Source of the DNA: Mayamaea pseudoterrestris
Lineage: Eukaryota; Bacillariophyta; Bacillariophyceae; Sellaphorales; Sellaphoraceae
NCBI GenBank assembly: GCA_027923505.1
Contig: BROI01000013.1
Span: 310,001-374,000, forward strand
DNA length: 64,000 nucleotides
Direction of reading: 5' to 3'
Under the pieces are notes generated by a model. It ran no database searches. It was not told where the DNA came from and was given only the letters and a program-made list of their open reading frames with translations. Numbering within the stretch: the stretch's first letter is position 1; the number at the start of each line of letters is the position of its first letter. Shown piece after piece: positions 10,579 to 20,139 of this stretch. The translations under genes and the position numbers were made by a program.

Positions 10579-11418
10579 ATGCGCTGTTGTGCTGCTTGGG
10601 CTCGGCCGTGCGCTCTCCGACCTTCCATGTGTCGTAGCGTGACAGAATCAGTACCGGTCCGACGCTCGCACCTTCGTTTCATCGACGTCCACCGATTTTC
10701 GCAAGTGCGTCTCACAAATCGCCACCATGGCGCAGTTACGAGCGCAAACTGTACCATGCTCTCTATAACTAGCACAACTAGAGCAATGCTATGCAGTAGC
10801 AAGCGTGTGTCTTTGAAAGCAAGGAACGTTGCGCTCTTGCGCTACGCTTCGACAGAAACCGACAACGGCAATGATGGGCAAGTCAACTACTACTCGCTCT
10901 TGAATGTGCCGCAAACGTTTTCCATTCAGCAAGACGAACTCAAGCAAAACTACCGCGACCTCATGACGCAGCATCATCCGGACAAGTTTCGTCATCAAGA
11001 AAATGCTGCAGGCGATGCTGCCGACAATCAAGACTATGCATCATTGGTGACGCTTGCCTACGACACCCTCAAGCGTCCCCACACGCGGGCGCAGCACTTG
11101 CTGGCGCTGGAGACTGGAATAGACATGGAGAATGATCATCAAGTGCAGGAACACTCTGAGAATATCATGACGACTCTGCCGCCGGAAACGTTAATGCACG
11201 TCATGGAGCTGCGCGAGTCAATCGATGCAACGACTGCACCAGCCGCTCTGCAGTCGCTCTTGGAGGAGAATGAGAATCGCATGCAAGATACGAGTCTAGC
11301 GCTGGAGCAAGCCTTTCACGAAAAGGACTACGATAACGCCACCTTGCTGACGGCTCAAATGCAGTACTGGAACCGCATTCATGAAACGATTCGCGACAAG
11401 ATGCACTTGTTGTCGTGA
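10579..11418 (+). CDS. HSCB: Mitochondrial J-type co-chaperone HscB/Jac1
   Basis: A single exon encodes 279 aa. The first roughly 90 residues are Arg/Ser/Cys-rich with almost no acidic residues, as expected of a mitochondrial presequence. They are followed by a class III J domain (about 100-172) with the HPD motif in HHPDKF, then a helical C-terminal domain (about 195-275) matching HscB, which binds the Fe-S scaffold ISCU. The protein stimulates the Hsp70 that releases Fe-S clusters from the scaffold. Later Met codons near residues 60 and 70 are alternative starts, but only the first keeps the full presequence. Confidence 0.88.
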   Translation: MRCCAAWARPCALRPSMCRSVTESVPVRRSHLRFIDVHRFSQVRLTNRHHGAVTSANCTMLSITSTTRAMLCSSKRVSLKARNVALLRYASTETDNGNDGQVNYYSLLNVPQTFSIQQDELKQNYRDLMTQHHPDKFRHQENAAGDAADNQDYASLVTLAYDTLKRPHTRAQHLLALETGIDMENDHQVQEHSENIMTTLPPETLMHVMELRESIDATTAPAALQSLLEENENRMQDTSLALEQAFHEKDYDNATLLTAQMQYWNRIHETIRDKMHLLS

Positions 11419-12038
11419 TTGTGCGGGTGTTTCGTCGGCCACGTTTGACAGGTACGTTGCATACAGGATTTACCTGCTTGGCTACTGCAAATTGTATCTC
11501 CCGTCTGGCTGCAAAAGTGCTTGAACGAGGTTATTCCATTTGCTACATGAATGCGCAATGTCTTTATAGTTGGACGGGTCGGTCTTTTTTGTGACTGCCC
11601 GTCCTGGAAGGCGTGCTACATGACATGTTGCATCTCACACTGTTGCTCCAGTTTAGCTGATGACAGAGAGTCGAACAGAGTTTCGTCTAGTTGTCGCGCA
11701 AAGCGCATGGGAGTGGCGCCGCGGCGTCAACCCGCATTGACTGGCGTCCAGTTGCGCGTGCCAGAATCGCAAGCCACGAGAGTCGACATAGGGGAAGTGC
11801 TTTTTAACGTGATTGCAATGCACATTGTGGATTGGGTTTCGTTTGCTCTAAGATCATCATTGTTGCAGGATGAGTTGAGTTGCCATGTGTACATGGGAGA
11901 TATGGTTCACACATTTCTTGGGCGGAAGACTTGTTAGGGCGTATGCCAAGATTTGCTAGTCGTTCGAAACGTAATAAGTAACATACACTGTAAACTATAA
12001 CAAAGTAAACTATTTTTGTTTTGTACGCTTGCGTGGTA
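11419..12038. other. Tail-to-tail intergenic region
   Basis: This 620-bp stretch lies between the convergent HscB gene and the orphan gene at 12039-12692. Open frames exist on both strands (for example 11551-11937) but are Cys/Ser-rich without protein-like composition. I see no gene, repeat or RNA that I can support. It probably holds two 3' untranslated regions. Confidence 0.45.
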
Positions 12039-12692
12039 TTAACGAATATCCAGTACATGAGAACGGAACGATCTGATCCTGGTACAAACAAAGGCTACAT
12101 CCCATTTACCCGTGACGGGGTGTACTTCAAGCCAGCCAATCATATTTGCAATAGTTGCACTTGGTTTCATTATAATTGGAAGCGATGCTTGCTGCGCACG
12201 ACGTTCGATTTCTGCAAACAAGTCAGCTTTCTTAGGCTTGTAGTAACTTTTCCTTGCCACTTTAAACTCTGACAAATTAAAGTTGGTGATATCTCTCGCA
12301 TCGTGCATCCCAATAGCCATAGCAAACACTTGCCGCATGTTTGAGTTGTCTTTTTGAGACTTGATGTATCGTTGGCACGGAGACAAAAACTTCTCTGGTA
12401 CGTTACTGCGTTCGAATTCTTTCTGCATTTTGCGAATAAAGCAATCGTAATTGCAATCCCGGCGCTGTTTCAATAGAATCATAAAATTATTATATTTTTT
12501 CCAATTGAACTTACGATACTTGTAGTTCGTTTCGATGTAACCGGGAAGATCCATTGAGCTCCCGGCGCCTCCGTCGTCGCCTGAATCCTTCATGAAAATT
12601 AATCGAGCGCGAAAGAGCTGGTGGTTCATTTTCGGAACATTGTTTACCAGCGAGATATTACTATAAGATTTTCTAATTAGAGAAGAAAGCAT
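12039..12692 (-). CDS. Orphan gene, small basic protein of unknown function
   Basis: This reads leftward as 217 aa from an ATG at 12692; a longer start at 12701 would need TTG and is rejected. The protein is Lys/Arg- and Tyr-rich (YKYRKFNWKKYNNF, KVARKSYYKPKKADLFAEIE), has no clear signal peptide or membrane segment, and matches no family I recognise. A GTAAATGG sequence near 12110 could be a splice donor, so the last roughly 30 residues are uncertain. Its 5' end faces a 42-bp repeat array shared with the divergent plastid gene at 13165. The local AT content is higher than in the neighbouring genes. Confidence 0.55.
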   Translation of the reverse strand: MLSSLIRKSYSNISLVNNVPKMNHQLFRARLIFMKDSGDDGGAGSSMDLPGYIETNYKYRKFNWKKYNNFMILLKQRRDCNYDCFIRKMQKEFERSNVPEKFLSPCQRYIKSQKDNSNMRQVFAMAIGMHDARDITNFNLSEFKVARKSYYKPKKADLFAEIERRAQQASLPIIMKPSATIANMIGWLEVHPVTGKWDVAFVCTRIRSFRSHVLDIR

Positions 12693-12767
12693 GTTGGACA
12701 ATGGCGCTTGAATGAAATCTTGCAGTGAAGTCGCAAGTTAGATTGCGTCGTAACGCGCGTGACGCTG

Positions 12768-13055
12768 TTTTCACTGGCACTCGTTTCACATTATAGCCTG
12801 CTGACGCAGTTTTCACTGGCATTCGTTTCTTACTATAGCCTTTGTGACGCAGTTTTCACTGGCACTCGTTTCACAATATAGCCTCTAAGACGCAGTTTTC
12901 ACTGGCACTCGTTTCACATTATTGCCTAATGACGCCGTTTTCACTGGCACTCGTTTCGTGCTATTGCCTCATGACGTAATTGACACTGGCACTTGTTTCG
13001 TGCTATTGCCTCATGACGTAATTGACACTGGCACTCGTTTCATACTATTGCCTTT
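12768..13055. repeat. Promoter array 2: about seven 42-43-bp units of the same family as array 1
   Basis: Six full units and a partial seventh share ACTGGCACTCGTTTC with array 1. The units nearer the orphan gene end in GACGCAG and those nearer the gene at 13165 end in TGACGTAA, so the bZIP-like site changes along the array. Units 2 and 3 are 43 bp, the rest 42. As with array 1, it lies between head-to-head genes (starts 12692 leftward and 13165 rightward). Confidence 0.83.
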
Positions 13056-13164
13056 CACTGCCGTTTCAACTCTCACTCAGTATTGTTCTCTCGACGACCA
13101 TGGAGGACATCGATTTCAATGGTAGCTGCCCGTCATTACAATCACTCTATCATCACAAGAAAGA

Positions 13165-14361
13165 ATGAAATCTTTTGAAGCGCTCGCTGCGTTTCTCTTG
13201 CTTCTTGGTGCCTCTGCCTTTGTCCCCTCGCATCATCATCTGTCACAAACTACCGTCTCCTCATCACTTAATCGTTTCATAAAGAGCCATTTATTCGTCG
13301 AGTCGAACGATAATGAAGAAGCTAAACGACTTCAAGAAAAAGCTGAGACCCTTCGAGAGCAGATTCGCTCATTGGAGAAGCAATTGAATCGAAACAATCC
13401 ACCGAGGCAGCAGCAGTCGCCTCCTCCTCCTTCCAAGCGAGACATGGAAACGTCATCGTCTACACCAACTCTCGTCAACAAGCGCATTCTCGTCGCTGGA
13501 GCTAACGGCCGACTCGGCAGCATGGTTTGTCGCTACTTGCTGCGCAACCATCCGCAAACGGAAGTTGTAGCGGCCGTTCACGTGGTGGGCGAAAACAGTG
13601 CCACCGCGCGAGGCTACGGCCGACTCCAGTATGAGGTTGGCGCCGAAGATGGACGCGGATCCATTGGAGCGGCCTGGAGCGCAGCTGACGAAAGGACAGC
13701 TACCTTTGAGTATGATGAGCAAGTCATGGGAGAATACAATTTGCGCAACCTTCGTATTGTAGAGGTGGAACTACTTGATCCGCTCCAATGTCAGAGTGTT
13801 TGTGATGAATCGATTGATGCCGTAGTATGGTGCGCGACTGACTTTAACGGCAATCTACCGCGAGCAATTAGTGGATTGAACGTGGCATTTCTCTTTCGAG
13901 CCGTCTCGAACCCAATCAAGGGTCGCGTCGAGGTGGAAGGCCTGGAGAACATGTTAGGCGCACTCAAACTGGCCAAGCAGGAGCGCAAACGACAGCGCGG
14001 CTACGATGCGACTAATGATCCAGTCAACGTTGTGCTTGTTTCGACGGCGCCGGATGCTCTTGATGATTTTGAAACGCCATTTGGGTCCTTTCTGGGCATT
14101 AAAAGGCAAGGCGAAGAGTTGCTCGACTCCTTTCCCAGCCTTACATCAATTGCTTTGCAAATGAGTCGTTACGGGGACAACTTTGTTGAGGAAGGAGTTG
14201 ATATACAGACACAAGTTGCGACGAAGGGCGATGCTAGCAGTGTTGACGACTCATCGCGACGACGGATAAATCGACGCGACGCCGCCAAGGCAGTGGCGGA
14301 TGCCTTGCTGGATCAAGAGCTGATTGGCAAGACCGCACAAGTATGGACTGCTATAAGGTAG
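13165..14361 (+). CDS. Plastid-targeted NAD(P)-binding (atypical SDR, Rossmann) protein
   Basis: A single exon encodes 398 aa. It begins with a signal peptide ending in the plastid motif GASAFVPS, the bipartite presequence of secondary plastids. A short coiled coil follows (about residues 52-78, EEAKRLQEKAETLREQIRSL), then a Pro/Gln-rich linker, then a Rossmann domain from about residue 107 with VAGANGRLGSMV as the dinucleotide-binding loop. The rest resembles NAD(P)-binding NmrA/atypical-SDR proteins (LVSTAPDAL, SRYGDNF). Substrate is unknown. A role in chlorophyll or photosystem maintenance would be typical for plastid relatives, but this is inference. Confidence 0.75.
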   Translation: MKSFEALAAFLLLLGASAFVPSHHHLSQTTVSSSLNRFIKSHLFVESNDNEEAKRLQEKAETLREQIRSLEKQLNRNNPPRQQQSPPPPSKRDMETSSSTPTLVNKRILVAGANGRLGSMVCRYLLRNHPQTEVVAAVHVVGENSATARGYGRLQYEVGAEDGRGSIGAAWSAADERTATFEYDEQVMGEYNLRNLRIVEVELLDPLQCQSVCDESIDAVVWCATDFNGNLPRAISGLNVAFLFRAVSNPIKGRVEVEGLENMLGALKLAKQERKRQRGYDATNDPVNVVLVSTAPDALDDFETPFGSFLGIKRQGEELLDSFPSLTSIALQMSRYGDNFVEEGVDIQTQVATKGDASSVDDSSRRRINRRDAAKAVADALLDQELIGKTAQVWTAIR

Positions 14362-14523
14362 ACTACTCATAAATGCGTATAAAAGGCTTTTCATCTGGTT
14401 GGATGCGACCATAGTAGTTTATCGTCAATCGAACTACTGTACCTTTGAGATCCAGTCGTAGTGGTACTGATATTCTGTCGCGAAGGAAGTTTTGTTGCTC
14501 TCTTCCTGCCATGCAAATCGACC

Positions 14524-15894
14524 ATGAAATCTCGCCGCTTGCTGCATCACTTGGCAACGTTTCTAAATTTCATGATAATAAGGACTAGTTCATCTTTCGT
14601 TTTGTCCAAATTGTCATCATCTTTGTGCAAGCGCTTCGCTGTAAAGCCGAAAATTACGTCGCGTTCAAGAATGACGTCGGCCGCGGCATCAAGTAGTCCA
14701 TTATTCACTCTCGATACATTTCTGAAGCAGCAACGACGTGAACCAACCAGCCACATTGTCATTGGAAATGAAGCGGGAGATGCCGATAGCGTCATTAGTG
14801 CCATAGCATGGGCCTACGTTGAGTCTTTGTATGGAACTGATGCTGCTAAGTCATTCATGACACCAATCATTTCCATTCGTCGCAAGGACCTCGAGACGCA
14901 GCGACCAGAAACGCTCATGCTGCTAGGCTTGTCTGGAATATCGACGGATTGCTTGATCTACGTTGATGATCCAATCATTACTCATCACGACAAGACGCTT
15001 CAAGTTACCTTGGTTGATCACAATCGACTCACTCTCCCACTCGTCAACTACAAAGTACTGGAGATTTTGGACCATCACGCCGACTTGGGCGCTCACATTG
15101 ATGCTACAAGTCGCTTAATTGCCTTTCGAGACGGTTTCGCCACTGTTGCGAGCACTTGCACGTTGATTGTAGAGCAAATGAACAAGATATGCAAGGCCCG
15201 TGCCTTTCCTGCATCCTTGTCAGTCCTCTTGCTGGGCGTCATTCTGCTAGATTCGGTGAACATGCTTCCAGCAGCGGCCAAGGGAATGGAGCGAGATCAA
15301 GCTGCAATTGACATGCTGCTGCGACGGACTGGTTGGAGCGAGTCGTCGGCGGTGGCTCGAACGGTATTGCGCCTTGATGACAACGATGGCTTACCCGATA
15401 CGAATGCACTCTTCCAGGCGCTCCAAGACGCAAAGTTTAGTTCTATCTTTTGGGATAGCTTAAGCGTATACGATGCGCTACGACTGGACTACAAGAGATT
15501 TGAATCCTTGCAGGGCTCAGCAGGTTTTGGGTCGTCATCCGTCTTGATCAGCCTGGATGATTTTTTAAACAAACAGAATGTGCATGCATCAATACTGTCA
15601 TTCATGAAGGAGCGAGGCATTAATTGGTTGTTTGTCTTGTTCAACTCAATTATGGATGGCAATCCAAAGCGACAACTCATGGCATGCACGACCTCCAGTG
15701 ATATGGATGCCATGATTGACTACTTGATGAAGCAAGAAACACTGCAGCTCGCGCGGCGTGACGATCCGCTGCCGACGACATTGTCGCCCAAAGTGCAAAC
15801 GTTCGACCAAGGAAACACCAAGGCCAGCCGCAAGCAAGTGGCGCCTATACTACATAGTTATTTTAACGTGCAGCATCAGGCGGCTGCATTATAG
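14524..15894 (+). CDS. DHH-family exopolyphosphatase/pyrophosphatase (prune/PPX1 type)
   Basis: The start is ACCATGAAA at 14524, giving 456 aa; upstream in-frame codons lack an ATG. The N-terminal 60 residues are basic and hydrophobic and could target an organelle. The catalytic DHH domain shows GNEAGDADSVISAI (metal-binding DxD), VDDP, VDHNRL and LDHHADLG. A C-terminal DHHA2 domain follows (about 320-450). Members hydrolyse polyphosphate ends or short phosphoesters with Mn or Mg in a two-metal site. The gene starts about 160 bp after the preceding plastid gene on the same strand. Polyphosphate versus nucleotide substrate cannot be decided from sequence. Confidence 0.85.
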   Translation: MKSRRLLHHLATFLNFMIIRTSSSFVLSKLSSSLCKRFAVKPKITSRSRMTSAAASSSPLFTLDTFLKQQRREPTSHIVIGNEAGDADSVISAIAWAYVESLYGTDAAKSFMTPIISIRRKDLETQRPETLMLLGLSGISTDCLIYVDDPIITHHDKTLQVTLVDHNRLTLPLVNYKVLEILDHHADLGAHIDATSRLIAFRDGFATVASTCTLIVEQMNKICKARAFPASLSVLLLGVILLDSVNMLPAAAKGMERDQAAIDMLLRRTGWSESSAVARTVLRLDDNDGLPDTNALFQALQDAKFSSIFWDSLSVYDALRLDYKRFESLQGSAGFGSSSVLISLDDFLNKQNVHASILSFMKERGINWLFVLFNSIMDGNPKRQLMACTTSSDMDAMIDYLMKQETLQLARRDDPLPTTLSPKVQTFDQGNTKASRKQVAPILHSYFNVQHQAAAL

Positions 15895-15930
15895 CGATGT
15901 ATAAAACAATTACATCATTGTTCACATTAG

Positions 15931-17289
15931 TTAACCACCATATCCCATTTGTTTCTTAACTTTATGAGCGTATCGACGATCAGCTAGAAATTGCGTCAGC
16001 GAATCAATTTTGAAAACGAGCAAGGGCACCAGAGACACGCCCAGCATGGTTGACAACAGCGTCAATGGCATGTTGTTCCAAATGCGACGCGGAATGGCCA
16101 GCTTCACGTCGTTGCATGCATCCAACAGCATAAACACACCAGCTGGTAGCATCAAAAAGCATCGCCAAAGCAGCCATGCCAAAAACCGATACACCATACC
16201 GATTATCCAGTACTGCTCGCTCCACACGGCAAGCGCGTTCATTATACATGCATACACCAAGCCAGCACCATCCAAAATCTCCCTTGCAACCACTGGAACA
16301 ATTAGAATCGTCATGCTCCATTGTACCGCCACTCGAAAGAGCACGTTGCTGAACATCAATACCACAACCTTTCCAAACTCTTCACGGTCCAAAAAGCCAT
16401 TCTCGTCAATATCAAACTTGTCAAAAATTGCTTGACACCGCGAGCGCGGAAGTGGTCGACAGGCGGCTGGTCCGGCATAGACGCCAAGCTTCAAATGGAT
16501 TTGCAGCAAGGCATTGTAGAGTTGAGTTTCGTCAACAAGACCGGAATGATCAGTGTCGACTTCTTCAAATGCATTGTCAATCATACTTTGAAAGAACCTT
16601 GCCCGCGTCAAGATGGAGTAAGGCGTCGGCGGCTTTGCTCGTCTATGTCTAGGAATAATTATTGTAAGATTGAGTTGCGGTTCAATCGCTCGTGAAGCGG
16701 TCATGGTGGGCGGCAGTTGTTGCTGCTGGTGTATGTGTGGCTTCGAAACAGGCGCTTGTCGTGATTTGTTCGAATGCGGAGCTGACTTGGTTGGCTTTAC
16801 TTCCTCAATGTCAGAATCGGTTTCAGAAGATTCATCGCTGTCACTCTCTTCTTGCGAGGAGGATGCAGAAGAATCCGAATCCGACTTGACGGAAGAATTT
16901 TGTCGTCGAATGCTAGACAAGGTGGAATGATTGCTGATACCGAGGGAGGAGGCATCGTCTCCCGACTTGACTTCGTTTTGATGCAGTGAAGGATCCGCGG
17001 ACGTGTCGTCTCCTTCTATTAGCGGCTCGAAATGCTTATCATCGTACTGCCGGTCTCTTGGTGCTTGCTCATTAATTACTCCGCCGTCGTCTTCGTATCC
17101 ATAGTCGTAGCTGACATGATCCGACTTTTTCTCGTCAAAGCTGGCATTCGTTCCAGGGACATCGACTGCCGCTTCACCTTTCTTTCTTGCCCTTCGCTTC
17201 TTTCCAAGTCCAAAGAGGCGAAATCGTTTGCTGCTTTGCGAGCTGGATGCTGAGACGCCAGAGACAATTGAAGCTCCGTCGACGTTCAT
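15931..17289 (-). CDS. EF-hand calcium-binding membrane protein, unknown role
   Basis: This is a single exon, read leftward, 452 aa from an ATG at 17289. Residues 1-200 are disordered, basic then strongly acidic and Ser-rich (SDSDSSASSSQEESDSDESS). Two EF-hands follow. The first loop (DTDHSGLVDETQ, about 245-256) has Gln at position 12 where Glu is usual. The second (DIDENGFLDREE, about 293-304) is canonical. About four hydrophobic segments then span 315-430. The layout suggests a calcium-sensing membrane protein, but I recognise no channel or transporter signature. It is convergent with the DHH gene, only 36 bp apart. Confidence 0.75.
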   Translation of the reverse strand: MNVDGASIVSGVSASSSQSSKRFRLFGLGKKRRARKKGEAAVDVPGTNASFDEKKSDHVSYDYGYEDDGGVINEQAPRDRQYDDKHFEPLIEGDDTSADPSLHQNEVKSGDDASSLGISNHSTLSSIRRQNSSVKSDSDSSASSSQEESDSDESSETDSDIEEVKPTKSAPHSNKSRQAPVSKPHIHQQQQLPPTMTASRAIEPQLNLTIIIPRHRRAKPPTPYSILTRARFFQSMIDNAFEEVDTDHSGLVDETQLYNALLQIHLKLGVYAGPAACRPLPRSRCQAIFDKFDIDENGFLDREEFGKVVVLMFSNVLFRVAVQWSMTILIVPVVAREILDGAGLVYACIMNALAVWSEQYWIIGMVYRFLAWLLWRCFLMLPAGVFMLLDACNDVKLAIPRRIWNNMPLTLLSTMLGVSLVPLLVFKIDSLTQFLADRRYAHKVKKQMGYGG

Positions 17290-17845
17290 AACTGACGGTT
17301 GCGTTGTTCTTCAGCAGTTCGGCAGCCTCTGTCGCTTACGAAACACAAAATCTGCAAGACAATCTCACGCTTCAATTCTCCAATTGTCTACACTACACCA
17401 ACTATCATCAAGCACAGACTGTAATGTTGGTCCCAGTGAGTGATCCGAAAACAAGCAGGAGACGAGGAGAGGTTGCGGCCGAAGTCGACGGTCATTCGGA
17501 TAGAAAGGGGGCAGTCATGGAGGACGCACGATCTGTGACTCTTGTGACGCCATCAGTCCCGCTTCAATGACCGAAACTCAAAGTTAACGTTGGGGTTTTG
17601 GGAAGCGTTTCTTGTGGCGTCGGAGCGACCATGACATTCTGATTCGGCCACATTCGTCGCCGCAAAGCAAGCGATTATAGAACCTTTCATTGTGCAGACG
17701 GGTTACACAGTCGTGATAACAAATCGGCTTGATTCTAAAGTAGCATCAATTATATTGCAACGGCGACAGATACGCAGCAACTCCATCGCAAGCAGCAAAC
17801 ATTTCCCCATCCGTCAGCTTCTCAATAAGACAACTCCGTATACAA
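17290..17845. other. Divergent promoter region without repeat array
   Basis: These 556 bases separate the EF-hand gene (leftward) from the small plastid membrane protein gene (rightward). I find no convincing coding frame and no copy of either promoter-array repeat, so not every divergent pair in the window carries one. Confidence 0.5.
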
Positions 17846-18229
17846 ATGAAAGCCTCGTTGTCGCAAGTAGCGATATCGCTCTTGCTTGTACAAACTACGA
17901 CCGCATTTTTGACTGTGCAGAAGCGAGACCGACCAAATGCTTTTGCAACCAACGGGGCAGCAGCAGCCTCATCGACTGTTCCGAATGCAAACAACAATCA
18001 CAAGTCACCGGGAGAGCGCAGTCACAAGCAGCCAAGCTTTCTAGCAGCATCCCATGCCGGCGGACACGCTAATCCATTTGCTGTCGCATATGATTATCAA
18101 GACTTTACGCCATGGCAGCAGGATGCAACTGATGACGATTCAATGGATGTTGATCTCAGCTACTCGACTATTCTCATGGCATGCGCTTTGTCAATGGCTC
18201 TTGGATTCGGACTGGGCTACGGAACGTAA
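17846..18229 (+). CDS. Small plastid-targeted single-span membrane protein, unknown function
   Basis: It encodes 127 aa with start ACAAATGAAA. Residues 1-20 form a signal peptide ending TTTAFLTV, similar to the secondary-plastid cleavage site. Residues 22-75 are Asn/Ser/Lys-rich like a transit peptide. The mature part has an acidic stretch (DATDDDSMDVDLS) and a C-terminal membrane span (STILMACALSMALGFGLGYG) with a GxGxG pattern. Size and topology resemble small thylakoid or photosystem-associated proteins, and psbO is next downstream. Function is not known. Confidence 0.65.
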   Translation: MKASLSQVAISLLLVQTTTAFLTVQKRDRPNAFATNGAAAASSTVPNANNNHKSPGERSHKQPSFLAASHAGGHANPFAVAYDYQDFTPWQQDATDDDSMDVDLSYSTILMACALSMALGFGLGYGT

Positions 18230-18773
18230 AAATTATTGAATCACTTGGCCAATTGTATATACACAACATCATGAGCAGATATATCTTCGAGTCATTCTTA
18301 AATGCTGCGGGGCACAATGCTTTGCTAAGATGACATTAATGGCAAACAATGCACGTCTACTACGTCTTCATTATCCGTGTATATAATAGTTTTTTAGATT
18401 AGTTTGCTTGCTTTGTTGGTCGCTCGTCAAATAATGAGCAAGTCATGCTTGAGGCGGCGGCATCAGTTGCCATCACCAATATGCTACTTCACAGTTCACA
18501 CAAAGACTTTAACTGTCGTCTGCTTCTCGTTCCGTTACATTCAGTCAAGTCAAGTACGATATTCATAATCCTGCACATGAGCATCAGAAAATAAAATCTT
18601 GACTGCCTCGAGTCACATAGCTAACCGGCTGCAGCGACGGACAGACTGTCGCGGGATGTGACGCAATGTCCGGGTTGCGTATCCTCAAACATCAACCTCA
18701 ATCGCTCGGTGCATCTCGTGCGTAATCATCACCCATCCGGCGCTCGATCATATCCTTCGTTGCATCTGTCACC
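18230..18773. other. Upstream region of psbO
   Basis: This 544-bp non-coding stretch holds the 3' region of the small membrane protein gene and the psbO promoter. I see no repeat, RNA gene or supported open frame. Confidence 0.5.
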
Positions 18774-19892
18774 ATGAAGTTCTCTGCTGCTTGCGTCCTT
18801 GCCCTTAGCGCCTCGGCTTCGGCCTTTGCCCCGGCATCCACTTCTAGCGTGAGTCAAGCAGACCGACCGGTCGTTGGAGCGGTGTTGTAGAAGAAACTGG
18901 AGCTGTCTTTTTCGCTGCGCGAATGAGCCGTTCCGGTTGAACTTGCTTGATAGAAAATGATGCTTGTATATAGCATTGTAATGCATTTCTGCGGTGGGTA
19001 GCAAGTAGCAAATCTCACGCCATTCCTTCCGTTGCTTTGTTTACAGCGCTCCACTCAGCTCAATGCTTTGAAGGACGACCTTTCCAACGCGGCCAAGATT
19101 GCGTTTGCCGGAGCTTTGGCTGTTGGCGTTGCGTCGCAGCCGGTCATGGCCTTGACCAAGTCCGAAATCAACCAGCTGTCCTACCTGCAGGTCAAGGGAA
19201 CTGGTCTTGCCAACCGCTGCCCAGAAGTCGTTGGCGAGGGCACCATCACCCCCAAGTCGGGCCAGCGATTGGTAGATATGTGCATTGAACCAAAGGCATG
19301 GGCCGTCGAGGAGGAGATCGGCAAGGCCGGAAAGACTGAGAAGAAATTTGTTAACTCCAAGGTCATGACCCGCCAGACATACACTCTTGATGGAATCGAG
19401 GGAAAGATTGAGAACAGTGGAAACATTGTCTTCAAGGAGGAGGAAGGTATTGACTACGCCGCCACCACTGTGCAACTTCCAGGAGGCGAGCGTGTTCCAT
19501 TCCTATTCACCGTCAAGGACTTGGTCGCCAAGGGTAACGGCAACGCATTCAAGCCTGGCTTCCAGATGGGAGGTGAATTCAGCACACCATCATACCGCAC
19601 TGGTCTTTTCCTTGACCCCAAGGGACGCGGAGGAACCACGGGTTACGACATGGCCGTCGCACTCCCAGGTCTTCAATCTGGAGAGGAAGGTGATGATGAG
19701 CTCTTCAACGAAAATAACAAGGTTTTCGACGTGACCACCGGCCGCATCGAGATGGAAGTCAACAAGGTCAACACGGAGGAGCAAGAGATTGGAGGTGTTT
19801 TCGTTGCCACCCAGCTATCCGACACTGACATGGGCTCCAAGATCCCCAAGAAGGTCCTTACCAAGGGAATTTTCTACGCACGAGTTGACTAA
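18774..19892 (+). CDS. psbO: Photosystem II oxygen-evolving enhancer protein 1 (PsbO, manganese-stabilising protein)
   Basis: Two exons, 18774-18848 and 19047-19892, join to 306 aa. Exon 1 encodes only the ER signal peptide and plastid motif (LSASASAFAP). The 198-bp intron follows at once. Exon 2 gives the transit and lumen-targeting part (AAKIAFAGALAVGVASQPVMA) and mature PsbO, starting near LTKSEINQLSYLQVKGTGLA. Two conserved cysteines (NRCPE and DMCIE) form the family's disulphide. PsbO stabilises the Mn4CaO5 cluster in the thylakoid lumen. The length is normal. Codon use is strongly biased to C-ending codons (AAC, AAG, GTC), as expected of a highly expressed gene. Confidence 0.97.
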
Positions 19893-20139
19893 ACAGATAA
19901 TAGTGTCGAAATGCTAGTGCAGCAGATGCTATGTGATCCCGAAGCCTTTATTAGCTTACTTTACATTGCGACTAGAAGCTGCCTTAGTATTCTGTTTTGA
20001 TAGATTATATGCAACCTTTTTATAAACTTGAATAGCAAATGTTTGGCCAGGCATGCCCCATGGCATACCACACGTTACGCTCATTGTCCGGTTCCGGTAC
20101 ATGGGTCGCCAGCAAGAGTGTCATTAGCGGGTCGTAGTA

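Noticed and set aside
11551-11937. 128-codon forward frame in the tail-to-tail gap
   Set aside because: Cys/Ser-rich composition without domains, poor context, and overlap with likely 3' untranslated regions.
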